From NCBI GenBank assembly GCA_009760855.2, contig WPIO01000026.1, forward strand, positions 3,292,501 through 3,356,500: DNA of 64,000 nt, written 5' to 3'. Of the stretch, positions 21,271 through 34,023 are shown piece after piece. The stretch comes from Cristatella mucedo. Its lineage: Eukaryota > Bryozoa > Phylactolaemata > Cristatellidae. The notes beneath the pieces are model-generated. The model saw only the letters and a program-made list of their open reading frames with translations, was not told the origin of the DNA and searched no databases. Both the position numbers and the translations under genes were made by a program. Position 1 is the stretch's first letter; each line of letters opens with the position of its first letter.

Positions 21271-22863
21271 CTGACAGCGAGATCAGCTGCACAGCTCGGC
21301 CATCAACATCAGCAACCATTACAGCTCATCCTGCCATCACAGGGTCTGCAGCGAGCAAACACAGCCAACAGTCAGTCAGAGAGCAGGTCGAACACATCCG
21401 CTTGACACGAAGTGGGGGCGAGAGGATGTCCACTCGCAGACAGCTTACACTTGGGCTGACAAGACACGAAGGCCCAAACCCAATTTCCCACCTTCCAACT
21501 ACCCAAATTCCCAGGCCCAACAGCTTCCCGACTAGACAGCAGCTGTGGTCTTCTGCAAAGCAAGCCAATTTGATTTGGTAGTGTCTATCCGTGATTTCTA
21601 AGGTTGGAACTTTGTGTTTGATTCAATATCTTGACAGTTTAAAACGTGCTTTGGACGGCTTTCGACCGCCTGAGGCCAAGCATAGCATTTATTTCCTTTA
21701 AAAAACGCTGCACATGAACTGAAACAAAATGCTGCACATCAAACAAACGAAAAAACGGCAAGCCGAGTCACGCCATCGCCAGCACTTGATGCACACCTGC
21801 ATTAACACAACATGGGCAAACATAAGACAACTAATCTCTTTCCAAAAATGTGTGGACGACACCGGTAAGGCCTACCAAGGAATATTAATGGTTGAAATGG
21901 GCTGAATTAGCACCCTCCTGGGTCACCAAAAGCTTAGCTACCCTCTGTGCTGACCTTCAAATCGCCAGTCTATTTAAATAAGGCTGGCTTAATCTAGAGG
22001 GGAAGGAGAGGGATACTGGGGCGTCCTGGTGGACACTGAACTAGTAGACGTGCAACACAAGGCCTCATCACTAGCCAAAGCAGCCAGACTGATAAGCTAG
22101 GTTCTTGGCCATCTGGGTAGCTAGCTGGTTGGCTAGCCACATAAACCCAACAAGCATGTATCAGAGGCACTGGCAATAGGGCAGCAGTGCAAGTCGATGA
22201 GTGTGAACCCTGGGGAAGAGCTGAATTCTTTGCCACAGGATGAGTGCCAGGGTAGGAGGGAAGGAAGGAGGGGGCAGCTGCTTGCCCAATCAGCAAGCGA
22301 CACTTCACCCTCACATCAGCAGCACGGTCCACCCTGCCTGCAGCACATATCCACAGGGCGGCTGCACAGCATTCTCTCTGGTGGATGAGCGGTCAGGTGA
22401 GTGAGCGTGCTTTTAAACTTTAGACGCTGAGAGTCGTTTCGACGTAATGGCACCCAGTTCTCGGGCCCCTTCAAGCTTGGCAGGCTCAGGTTCTTCAGTG
22501 ACTGGCCAAAACTGACCAGGCCGATTGGCAAAGTTGCTTGAAGGGCTCCTAGGAAAACCAGCAGCGAAAATGAGCCAGTAGCTCCTAGTCTCCAGGCAGC
22601 AGCACTGCAATCCGGAGCAGACCATACCTGAATGCTTCGCGCCCCACACCTCTGCTGCTGTTGCTGTCAATAATTCAGAGCCCATAGACGAATGCACAGG
22701 CTTTCTTCAATTCCACGGATGTTGCCAATAGCCTAACCTTTCCCATTACCCCAGGAAGAGGCACGTGAGGAAGACATTCAGACACACATAAAATAAAAGT
22801 TACCACCTCCCATGACTTCAGCAATGAACTCCAAATCAATATCACCAAATTTAACAGCCACTG

Positions 22864-22900
<37 letters not shown>

Positions 22901-23870
22901 CTCTTTCATTCCTTCTCCCTTTATTCCTTCAGCCCAAAGAGATCAAAACCTGTATGTCAACTAGCCTTATATCTGGCTGCACTGTCTTGACTAGCCGGCC
23001 CCCCAAATATGCTGGAAGCCTCTTTATCAATCTGCATCCTGAGCACAGTGTATGCTAAACGTTGGGTGGCACCTGGCATCTACAGCACAAAAAGTACAAG
23101 TCGTTAGGGCACAGTCTCTTTCCCAGTAATTTCCTACTTATAGACCGGGTCCAGGGATAGTTACCCCTCGTCGTGTCACGTGACACTCAGCATCCAAGTC
23201 CTTAGCCGAAGGTACCTAGCCAACCGACTACAGCACTCCTTACCTGAGTGCCACCAGCAGCTTGTGGATGGCATTCCTCAACACCATTACTAGCATCATA
23301 ATAACCAGCCGAAGAAATGTTAGAGCCACGGCACAGCAACAGCACGTCAGCAACCGACCGAGATCAAGCCTGATGCTCGAACAAATGCTCACTCGAAAGT
23401 CAAGGAGCATACCAATACATCATAACAAACGAGCTTAAAAGGCGCCTTTGCTAACCCAGCAAAATCATATCATCTCTTTTAGGGCACTTGATGCGTAAGA
23501 AATACAGTAAAGAGGTCGGCTGATTCAAGACCTCCAGCGATTCAGTAGATGAGCCCCAGTGTCTTTGCGGTTACACATGGAACCACATTTGAGCCCAGAG
23601 CAGACCGACCCAGTGAAAAATCGGAGCCGCACAGACTATAATCCCAGATGATGCAGACCGTTTTACCAGAATCCATGCATCGTATGTTCTTAAGTCACCG
23701 TCATCATCAGCGTTATTGTAATTGCTAATGTAAACGAGTGTCAGGCACAGTTCTCACCCCAACTTAAACATAACCAGACTCCCAGCTTAAACATCACCTT
23801 ACTGGGTAACTAACTGCCAGTACCTAAGCATTCCACTCACATTTCGCTTGCTGCCCCAGCTGGACAAAGA
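21271..23870. other. Unassigned sequence, probably intronic
   Basis: No exon was recognised. A short (CT)n lies at 22866-22895. A methionine-lysine-rich start-like stretch at about 23490 could be an eroded transposase N terminus of the Tc1 copy that follows, but it is not convincing. Confidence 0.4.
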
Positions 23871-23874
23871 GTAC

Positions 23875-24269
23875 TTCATCTGCCAGGCAGTTTGCTTAGG
23901 GTCACTATCTTGCTACCAAATGTAAGGCCCCCCAAACAGAATATCTGATACTTGAAATCCACTTTTCTTGACCAACATTAACTTTAGTTAAAGTGCTCTT
24001 TGACGAATCCTTATTCGGTGCCGGTGCAGTGGCTCAGCCAGCCGCCTGATTTGAACCCTATAAAACTACATTGGATCCATATCGACAGGTGACAAAGGCC
24101 CTCGTTCGGCCTATACCAGTAGTCGACCTCTTCAGTAAAACTCAGGCTCTTTAGAATGTGCTAAGAGAACAAAGAAAGAATATACTAAAAGAGAGCACAA
24201 AGCTGGTAACTTCTATTCCCGGTCAGACTATGGAGGTCACAAAGAATCATGGCAGGACGACGTCACACT

Positions 24270-24345
<76 letters not shown>

Positions 24346-24527
24346 ACAAACACACACACACACACACACCAATAGCATGTGATTGATTTGGATTGTCAAT
24401 AAATATTTTTATATGCTTCGCATAACTTTAGTATGTCTGGCATCGTAAAAATCCATCTTTATTACCTGAACGAATGAAGTCAACACAGTGGTGGCCATAC
24501 TGCAAGGATTCTTTTCTCTACTGAGTG
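23875..24527 (+). mobile_element. Tc1-like transposon, C-terminal part with TIR and internal inversion
   Basis: The plus strand reads QWLSQPPDLNPIKLHW at about 24029-24077, the WPxQSPDLNPIExxW block of Tc1 transposases. The right edge 'ctactgagtg' abuts TA at 24528-24529 and pairs with the left end of the 17295 copy. Just upstream, at 23885-23920, the DNDPKH block reads on the opposite strand, so part of the element has flipped. An (AC)n run splits the 3' region. Confidence 0.75.
24272..24369. repeat. (AC)n microsatellite
   Basis: AC run of about 98 bp with two AAAC interruptions, inside the 3' part of the Tc1 copy. Confidence 0.97.
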
Positions 24528-24931
24528 TATATAAGGGTCTAGCTGCCTGACGACCGGAATGACCTACTACAGGGGGGGGGGGACATGCTGGGCACTTCCT
24601 CCCAAGTAGCCCAAGGCAGTGACCGGAAGCCCTGGTGTCCTGAAATTAAATGAACCCAGAAACTGGCAGGTACACTACGGCTCCCATTAGCTGACCAACC
24701 GAGGAGAGCTCGGAGGCTAGGTGAGGACTGGCAAGCAAGCAAGCCTAGCTGAGGGAGTGGGGGGCAGGGCTGACACTGCCTTAGCTGATAGGACCATGCG
24801 GTCCCGGTGCCAACATTCCTCCCTTCCTAAACGGATATCAATGCTGCTCATCCAGGCAGACTAAGAGTGAAATACGGCCACCGTGGCCTGCCTAAGGGAA
24901 CTAGGAGTAGGAGGAAGCGAGAGATACATTG

Positions 24932-24933
<2 letters not shown>

Positions 24934-24967
<34 letters not shown>

Positions 24968-25003
24968 TTTATATGTGTATGTACATATATTTACATATAC
25001 ACA

Positions 25004-25076
<73 letters not shown>

Positions 25077-25100
25077 AGAGAGAGGGAGAGAGGGAGAGAT
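24934..25100. repeat. Compound microsatellite (GT)n-(TA)n-(GA)n
   Basis: A GT run (24934-24963), a TATG/CATA transition, a TA run (about 25008-25037) and a GA/GGGA run (25038-25100) lie in direct succession. Confidence 0.95.
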
Positions 25101-25239
25101 GAACCACTCCTTGATATTGCAGGGAGTAGCAAATATAGGAAGACTGGAGACACGGCTGGTGGCAGCATGTGCCTCTTGAGTCGGTCCAGATTGAGGGGTG
25201 GCCACATAAGGCTGGCCTGGTCGCCCTACCAGTAGCTCC

Positions 25240-26780
25240 CTCCCCTACAATCTATAGCCAGTATCCAGAAAGCTTAACTAATGGGTCAATACTGGAGAGC
25301 ACATCCGGAACACATCTGATTATAGACAGATGATACATTGGTAAAACCAGCTTACCGACCGGTGGCCATGCCCACCTTCGGCCACAAGTTGCTTTCTCAG
25401 GACGAACACCAGATAATTGCCACATACATGAGGCATGGCTATGTGGTAGTGAGACGACTAAAGCCAGGTAGGTAAACACGGTCGGTTTTTTCTAGATCTT
25501 ACTTACATCTTGGATGCATTCATAACCAAGACTGGGGAGGCTGTCTGAAACCAATAGAAAACCGATTAAGAGAAATTATGACCGATTAGCCCAAGCTTGG
25601 TTCTACTTCCCAGCCACGACTGCCGGAGGATGGCGAAAGCCAGGATCCCAAAACCAATATGTGCCATCAAGGGTAGGCCTTCTTCATTCGAAAAGCATGG
25701 CAGACGATAACCACACAGGACACAGGAGTCCAGTTTATTTGGGACACGATTCAACTTTCAAAATCAAATGAGTGCAGGTTTTAAAGAAAATCGCTGGACA
25801 GTTTAAATTGACCAGTAGTAAGCTGTTGAGAAGGGACATGGCCGTAGGGTATATCTCCCTCCCCCCCCCTCAGGAAAGCATTTCTAGCTGAACTGTGTAT
25901 GGGTGTGGAGCTAGAAGGAAGCCAAAAGCAGTCCGGACAGAGAGCAAACTGACAGCACTAACTGCCTACATGAAGAAAGACAAGAGCATGACCAAAGCAA
26001 GACCGAAATGAAGCCACAACCGTGGAAACACGGCTTTCGAGCAGAGCCAGCAGCAGCACTGCTGTCCGACAATCAGTAAACCAAAGTCTGGTGGTGCTCT
26101 GGCCCATGCTGCCGACATAAGGTTGAGCAAGCAGCCCTCACTATACCCACCTGGGTGCAATATCGCTTAAAGGCTCGAGTTTTCTTGGTCGGTCAGGTTT
26201 CCAAAAGCCTAGCATTCCTTTGGTTACCTCCAGCGAACCAGATCCAACCATGAGCTCGGCAAGAGCCACCTTACCACTGGCAGACTGGTTAAGAAATTAC
26301 CCTGGGTGGTAATGTCTATTCTGCTTGACAGAGAGCAGGATGATGGCAGGTGATAAAGCGTTGTATCTTTTTAGTGTTTAAAACCTTGCCTTATTAGGAC
26401 TTTCTGGCCCTGAACTTTGCCTGCTGATTCAATAGTCAAACATATTGAACTGCTGAACCAGTTTCAGCCTCTACATATTCACGGGTCTTGTAGGCACAAT
26501 AAATTAGCTGTTCCGTTCTTTCACTCCAAAAAAGTTGGTGACAGAAGCTTTTGTTCTGGAGGTCCTAGACTGTGAAACTCACTCTCTCAAATCTGATGCA
26601 ACAGCATCGTCTGTACTGCTGCCAACTCTGATCGGTATAGCTACTAATTACATCTCAAGCTCCTGATCCAGTGTGTGGTGGGGATAGGACATAATCAAGA
26701 CAGAGATGCAAACCACATAGGTCCAACTTTGCTGATGCTGCACGAGCTCAGGGGCTTCGCATTCCCGACTGGATGCAGGT
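25240..26780. other. Unassigned sequence
   Basis: No coding, element or RNA feature could be supported. A C run lies at about 25860-25869. Confidence 0.4.
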
Positions 26781-26859
26781 CAATGTGAAGGCTCAGATAT
26801 CTCTCTCGGTCTGACTCTGTATGTCTATAAGTTTATGTACTTGTCTGGCCAAGACTCTC

Positions 26860-27716
<857 letters not shown>

Positions 27717-27804
27717 AGACAGAAACATATAGACATATAAAGTCAGAGAGAGAAAGATAGAAGAGAGATGACTTCATCAAACACAACTACTTACTTTTCA
27801 ATTG

Positions 27805-28140
27805 GTCAGACTCAGAGACAGACAAGAGACATAAGTGTGAGACAGAGATATAGGTGAGACAGAGTCATGAGAGTGAGACAGATGCATAAGAGTGAGACAG
27901 ATTTATAAGATTGAGACAGATATATAAGAGTGAGACAGATATATAAGATTGAGACAGATACATGAGAGTGAGACAGAGACATGAGTGAGATGGAGACATA
28001 AGAATGAGACAGAGACATAAGAGTAAGACAGGGATATAAGAGTGAGACAGATATAAAAAAGTGAGACTGAGACATGAGAGTGAGACAGATATGTAAGACA
28101 TAAGAGTGAGACAGAGACATGAGAGGGAGACAGAGATGGA
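27805..28140. repeat. Minisatellite, about 20-bp unit
   Basis: Imperfect tandem copies of a unit like 'agagtgagacagatatataa' (variants with agacatgag or gacataag), around 16 copies. The His-Ser-Tyr/Val-Ser-Leu frames on the minus strand reflect the repeat period. Confidence 0.9.
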
Positions 28141-28187
28141 GACAGACAAGAAAACCGGTGATAAAAGAGACAAGACAGACACGGAGA

Positions 28188-28189
28188 GG

Positions 28190-28245
<56 letters not shown>

Positions 28246-28302
28246 TGAGAGAGAGAGAGAGAGTGAGAGTGAGAGAGAGAGTGAGAGTGAGAAGTGGGAG
28301 GG
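28188..28302. repeat. (GA)n tract
   Basis: GA run with AAAG and GAGT interruptions. Together with the CT tract at 26860-27716 it forms the two arms of a very large imperfect inverted repeat. Confidence 0.95.
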
Positions 28303-28319
28303 GTGAGAAAAGCCGAGTT

Positions 28320-29860
28320 TAGGTCAATGCTGAACTTGGCATGAACTATATTACTGCTCATTTTTTCAACCGGCCACACATGCCCTTAATGGATCCTTAC
28401 TGCAAAACGAGAATGTGTCTTTTTGTTCGGACCTACCTCTCTTATGCACAAACCAGATGTACCACACATGTGCCTAGCATTAGCAGCTTCATTTTAGTAG
28501 CACCCATTAGGTTTTGTTCGAAGCTCAAGTCTGGTCAGTAGACAGCAGCTGATGAGTAATTAGCCAGAGCACAGAGGTGCACCAAAAGGGGCTGCCAGAG
28601 AGATCTCCTCGGCCACTCTTGTGTCAGCCCGGAAAGAATAGGCGTGACGTAGAGAGTATAAGCTTCCAGACTTGACTCTTCATTAGCAACATGACTGACA
28701 ACCATCAGGAAAAGCCAAGAGCAGTGCCACCTCCTCGGCTTAATCCTGGATACAACTGCTGCTTATCCATGCTCTCGTTGGACAATGTTCCTAAAGTAGC
28801 TGTGTAGGCAAACCTATCCCAAAGCACGTGCATACATACAGCAGGGGCGACGCAAGAAATTACCACAACGATGTGCGAAGGCATTGCGACTTAACCTCGG
28901 TGAAATAAGGGAATGCTGCAGTCAAGCTTTGTATCGGGTGAGATTTTGGAAGTACTACTGCAGTTGCCTCGAGAGTGCCTATATAGGATGGGAAAAGACT
29001 TGCGAATGTAGCAACTACTGGCTACCCAAGTGCTTGTCAGCTGTGAGGTCAATGCCTCTCGAGGTCAGAGATGCCGGAACCCACATCCATCTTGTACAGC
29101 AGACAAAGGACGCTTCTAGGACTCTTTCTTTCTATTCTGTTCCTGCCGTTCGGCCTAATCGGACCTCTTCTTCATGTCTCTCCTACAGTAGCTAGGAATA
29201 AATAGTCAATAACCTGACTATGTGGCATTCACCATCAACGAGCACCAATGCCAACAAGACCACTGGGAGGCTCTATCTAGGGCAGGACAGGTCTAGTGGA
29301 CACGATGTGGTCGAAACCACTACCCAGTGGCAGGGTGTGGGTGGGTGGTGGAGAGGTAATACGATCAGTAGGGGTGATAAGTAGCAAATACTCGACATCA
29401 CCATCCACCATCCAGGAAGACACAGGCCCAAAAAAAGCAAGCCACTATCAGCACGGTGCCTACGAATGGGGTTGGGCTAATAAATAATTGCAGCTCTGCC
29501 CAAGCTGCCGAGCTAATCACAGCAGTAACTGGTTAAGCATAAAGGTTAGGGGTTTTCTTCACCAGCAAGCAGCCTCGTTAACAACCTCGGTAAGCAGCAT
29601 ACTGGGTCCAGACCAGACCTCCACCAAGTTGATACGAGTGTCATGCTCCCGTGCTGTTTTTAGCACCAGGCCGAGCAGTCGGGTCAGGAGGGAAGGGATA
29701 GTTAAGAGGTTGGAACTTGGCAGCCACAGCCCCCTTCCCCCAGCCTACAGGGCAGCACAGGGCTGCAGTGGCAGCAGCAGGTACTACGGAATACCTCATG
29801 GTCCTGCAGCTTGCAACAAAAGTTAGCCACCCGTCAGCAAAAGTTTTGAGTGACTGCAGG
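28320..29860. other. Unassigned sequence
   Basis: No supported feature. Open frames of 60-110 codons lack recognisable domains and splice support. Confidence 0.4.
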
Positions 29861-29863
29861 TCT

Positions 29864-30020
29864 CCTCACTAGGTCTTAAGTCAGGAGGTAAGTGCTTGCT
29901 CTGCAGGACCCATGTCATGGGTTCGAGTCCTACAGTGGCCGATCCCTCATTGCCCACGGCAAGTGATGGTGATAGCCGTAAACGATTCGTCTGCTGCTAT
30001 ACAAATGAGACTGTTACTTA
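29864..30020 (+). repeat. SINE family A copy, diverged
   Basis: Head with 'aggaggtaagtgcttgctct' and B box 'gggttcgagtcctac', then the family core 'gtgatggtgatagccgtaaa' and a 3' end 'atacaaatgagactgttact'. The anticodon-side palindrome is lost. Confidence 0.8.
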
Positions 30021-30824
30021 CCTCGCAAGTACTCTGGTGAGAGCCAGCCCAACACGTAGACAAAAGCAAAGTGCACCATCACCCCCCACCCTCGGCAGAA
30101 GGCAACCAATGAGGCTCCGGCTAGCCATGCAATCAACAGTCGGCCATCTGGCTGCATAGCAACGGTATAGACAGTACATTTGGAGTATAAAAACCTACAG
30201 CCAAAAAGTTCGATTGAACAAAGTTGTGTGCTCTTCCAGTTGTGTGGATTTAAGTAAGACCCTGCCTCCCAGCATACGAAGAATCCGTGATCGGGAGGAT
30301 ATGCGCTATCTCCTAAAGGCTGCCTCACTTGTTTTGTGGGTGCTTGATTAACTTACGGTATGAAGGGGCAGGTTGGATAGCAAGTCTGGCACAAACTACA
30401 AAGCATCTCCTATTTTAAGCCTGTTGTGCATTAACTGAAAGCCTGGCAATAATGATAAAAAAATAACAATACATTTGTACATCGCCTTCAGAGAACTTAA
30501 CTTCTTTCCAGGCACCTTATATATGCTGTAAAGGAATATGAACAAATAGGTGGTGAAAGCATCCTCAGTGCCAACACACATAAAATGGTTTGAGGTGATA
30601 TGCAGAGTGTCAGCATGTAAATATGGTTAGTAGTTATATGTACAGAGTCAGCATGTATAAGCATACAGAAGACGAATCACATGGACCCACGAGATGCTGT
30701 AAAAACAGGTGCATTGTAGCTTCTTTTTAAAGGTCAAGTCGGCGATGTCGTGACGTCAGTCAGGAGAGTGAGTTCCAGGCTTTTTGAGCATACGAACTAA
30801 AGGCACGATCTCCAAGAGAATTCA

Positions 30825-30960
30825 TTATAATAATACATTTGATAAAGCACCCTCAGAGAACTCTATCTCTTTCTAGGTGCTTTACAATTGCTGCAAGGGA
30901 AGCACGATCGATGTTGGTTCGAGGCACAGCAAAACTACTCCCCCATCATGCTAGCCATCG
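30825..30960 (-). repeat. Second LINE 3' end nested in the larger LINE
   Basis: 'attataataatacatttgat' and 'aaagcaccctcagagaactc' repeat the LINE tail inside the 3' UTR of the copy above. The host 3' UTR resumes after about 30990. Confidence 0.7.
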
Positions 30961-31169
30961 TACCACCTACTTTTCTGACTCAAACCCCTTAGATAAGTAG
31001 GGTGAAGACAGAGCACGTAGGGACCTAAAAGCAAGTGACATAACCTTGAAGTCGATACACTGCTTGATTAGGAGCTAGAACCGGTCGGTGAAGAAGTGGT
31101 GTGATGAGGCAACTACACCACTAAAGACAGAGAAGCCTAGCTATAGAATTCTGTACCAAATGTAAACGG

Positions 31170-31334
31170 TGAGTTGTGATGGCACACTTGGTAAGGCGGT
31201 TGCTTTTCACGACCTCGGTCGTGGGTTCGAATCATGAGGTGGGCTAACCTTTATTGCAGCTGTTAGTGATGGTGATAGCCTTTAAGGCTCTTCTGTTGCT
31301 ACACAAAAGAGGCTGTTAAATCAGGTAGTAACTT
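31170..31334 (+). repeat. SINE family A copy inside the LINE
   Basis: 'tgatggcacacttggtaagg' (A box), 'cgacctcggtcgtgggttcg' (B box), the core 'gtgatggtgatagcc' and the 3' end 'aggctgttaaatcaggtag'. LINE sequence continues on both sides, so it inserted after the LINE. Confidence 0.9.
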
Positions 31335-32247
31335 CTTCAGCACCTGCTTGCACACACTGGTAGACCAGCAAGCAGTGCCTTACAGAAGTCGAGACGGGAT
31401 GTCACAAACACATGGACCAATTTCGATGTAGTATCCCTGTATAGGAAGGCCCGAATTTTAGCTAAGCTATACAATATATACAGCTGAAAGTAGGCAGACT
31501 TGACGGTGGAGCTGATGCAGTCATCTAGTGAAAGGTCACTTTGGAACATTACACCTAAATTTCGTGCAGATGCGACAAGAGATATGCTGGCAGAGAAACT
31601 TTTGAGCGCACAGCTTTCCAATTTCTGAGTAACACTTGGTTTGCGCATAACTAGTAAGTTAGTGTATCGTCATTCAATTCAAGAAAGTTTGCTGACATTC
31701 ATGAGCAAACGTCAGCAGTATATGCAGCGTGGCAGTTAAGAGAGCATGACGTGTTAGGGGCTGGGAGGAATCAAAGCAAAGGTACAACTGACTTGTCATC
31801 TGCATAAAAGTGAAAGGCTAGATTATACTTGATCACATCGGCAAGACCATACAATGTGAAAAGAAGCATAGCACAGCCGTAAGGTACCCTATACTTGAGT
31901 GATACATTGGATGGCCTTTGTCTGTTTACATCAAACCTCTGGAGTCTCCCATTGAAATAGGATCTGATCCATTGCCATGCAGTACTAGTGATGCCCAGGC
32001 AAAATAAGAGGCACTCGACAAGTACTCGGTGACCAGTAGTATCAAATGCTGCAGAAAGATCAAGCAGAGAAACCTTACCTAGGTCTGCATTCTTGAGAAG
32101 GTCGTTATATATCCGAAGCAATGCTGGCCGGGTGAGTGGATTGGAGTGAATAGCTCTCAAACCAGACTGGAATTTATTTGCTAGGTTCGAAGCTGCAATG
32201 CAGGAGTGAAGTTGGTCTGCCACTACTCGTTCCGATAAAAAAAATAC

Positions 32248-32412
32248 TAGCTGTTTCAACAGCCTCTTTTTGTATAGCGACCAGAAGAGCCTTTACGGCT
32301 ATCACCACCTATTGCAGTGGCAATAAAGGATCGCCCACCACAGGATTCAAACTCACGACCTCGGGGCCGAGGTGAAAAGCAATCGCCTTACCTAGTGAGC
32401 CATTACGATGTC
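32248..32412 (-). repeat. SINE family A copy inside the LINE
   Basis: The plus strand shows the reverse complement: 'agctgtttcaacagcctctt', 'aagagcctttacggctatca', 'ccaccacaggattcaaactc' and 'gccttacctagtgagccatt'. It interrupts the LINE between the linker and RT regions. Confidence 0.9.
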
Positions 32413-33602
32413 TCACATAGGAACAGTAGTAGGCAGACTGGGTGGAAGTTGCTTAAGTTCTCTTGGCCAGGTATTGCTTTCTTAATTGGTGTCCTAATAA
32501 CAGCCTTTTGAAAGGTGCACGGCCAAGATTTAAGGTTAAAGACGTATTATAAATAAGTTGTGCATCGCAGCAACAGGTCTATGCACCAGAGTTAGGACAG
32601 TGGAAATAGGATCTTAGGATCTAGAGGGCTGGTAGTCTTCTTTGACTGGGAGATGAATTTCACGATGAGGTCACTCGTGGCTGACTTGGATACAGGCATT
32701 GAGGTGGTCCATGGAATTGAGGGAGATAAGTCTTGTGCAGATGTTACTGGGGGACAAGGGTCTGGCAGATTGCTGTTACCTTAGGGATGGACTCTCTCAT
32801 CTTGTCTATCGTGCTGACAACGAAGCTAGAGTAGCAATCAACTAGATCACCATAGGTCACTAGGTAAGAAGCTGGGAGCAGTTAAGGAGATGGTTGATGG
32901 TAAAAATCAGCATTTTTGAATTGTGCATCTGTGATTCAACTATGTTGTTTACAGAATCTAGACTTGGCCTTTGCTAGGATTGATTTGTATGACCTACAGT
33001 AGTCCTGGTATACTGCAGACTAAATGAGATCCGAATGTGGTCAGATGAGAAGAATTTGATTATAATAATAAGGGACGATAGCATACAGTTACGGGAAAAT
33101 ATTTGATTGAGTCCTTGATCGGTCCTGGTTGTGAGTGGGGTCATGCACATGAGCCACAAGAGAAATGAGTCAGTCAGTGCATGGAATTCGGCATTTAGGG
33201 CATCGTTTTGAGTTGTCAAAATGAATGTTACAATCATTCAGATGATGAAAGATCGATTTCTTGCACAGACAACCAAAATGAGATCAGAAAAATCTGAAAT
33301 AGAAGACTAGGGGCGATAGATTACGGCCACCATTGGCAACTTGTTGTCGGAGGGACTCAAAGCAAGAGATTCGAAAGAATGCTTCGAATAGACTGCAAAC
33401 AGTTTGTTTTTCGGCAATAGGGCTCCACAAATGCCACAAGCTAGCCGGCAGGATCTCCCCCTGGACTGATAGCAGACATCCACACGACCCCAGAGCCATT
33501 CCCCTACAGTTTACCCACAGGCTGCTGCCAACTGGTGCTGCACAGGCCGGCCAACAAATGAGTGCTACTCGAGAAGTAGGGGTAGTCCAACAGGCACTAG
33601 CG

Positions 33603-33772
33603 AGCCGTGATGGCTCACAAGGTAAGGTGGTTGCTTTTCACGACCTCGGCCCGAGGTCGTGGGTTCGAATACTGTGGTGGGCGATCCTTTATCGCCACTG
33701 CAAGCGGTGGTGATAGCCGTAAAAGGCTCTTCTCTCGCTATACAAAAAGAAGCTGTTAAATCAGCTGGTATT
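33603..33772 (+). repeat. SINE family A copy, near full length
   Basis: One of the two best copies: 'gtgatggctcacaaggtaag' (A box), the palindrome 'acgacctcggcccgaggtcg', B box 'gggttcgaatac', hairpin core 'ccactgcaagcggtggtgat', 'agccgtaaaaggctcttct', and 3' end 'agaagctgttaaatcagctg'. Confidence 0.93.
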
Positions 33773-34023
33773 TATTTATTTAGCTTGCCCTAGTGTGGAG
33801 AGGGGAGTTAAAGGGGCCCCAAACTGACCTGGACCAGCTGAAAAAGGATGCCTCGAGAAGTTGAGTAGTCAACATGCTTCTTCTGGCTTCCAATGATTGG
33901 CTCACTCTAGAGTAAAGTCAAGGGCTGGACCCCCATCCTTGGTTGCATCCAGGCTACTCTCAGGTATGCTGCACGGTGAGATGAGTTCAGCAACACAGGA
34001 CTTCAGGCAGGGGACTAATATAC

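Larger units (their letters stand above)
30460..33240 (-). mobile_element. CR1/L2-type LINE, 5'-truncated, with nested insertions
   Basis: Minus-strand copy spanning the 3' UTR, the reverse transcriptase and the end of the endonuclease. Endonuclease C-terminal words near 33050-33230 include FHALTDSF and SDHIRISF. RT words include LLDLSAAFDTTGHRVL (about 32040-32085), GITSTAWQWIRSYFNGR near 31960, and FHFYADD (about 31800), the YxDD catalytic motif. A C-terminal block, LVHVFVTSRLDFCKALLAGL, lies near 31360-31420. Several stops and a frameshift at the expected PQGSVLGP word leave it dead. A second LINE tail (about 30825-30960) and two SINEs interrupt it. The 3' (AAT)n end is at the left. Confidence 0.88.

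Noticed and set aside
24272-24369. CRISPR-like or other array structure in the simple repeats
   Set aside because: There are no spacer-repeat units; all arrays here are microsatellites or minisatellites in a eukaryotic context.
29101-29190. A bHLH basic region on the minus strand (GRNRIERKRVLEA)
   Set aside because: It superficially resembles a basic helix, but no splice sites fit and it does not match the NCOA pattern.
31770-32260. An intact LINE reverse transcriptase
   Set aside because: The PQGSVLGP region is shifted, the YADD context is altered, and a SINE splits the copy.
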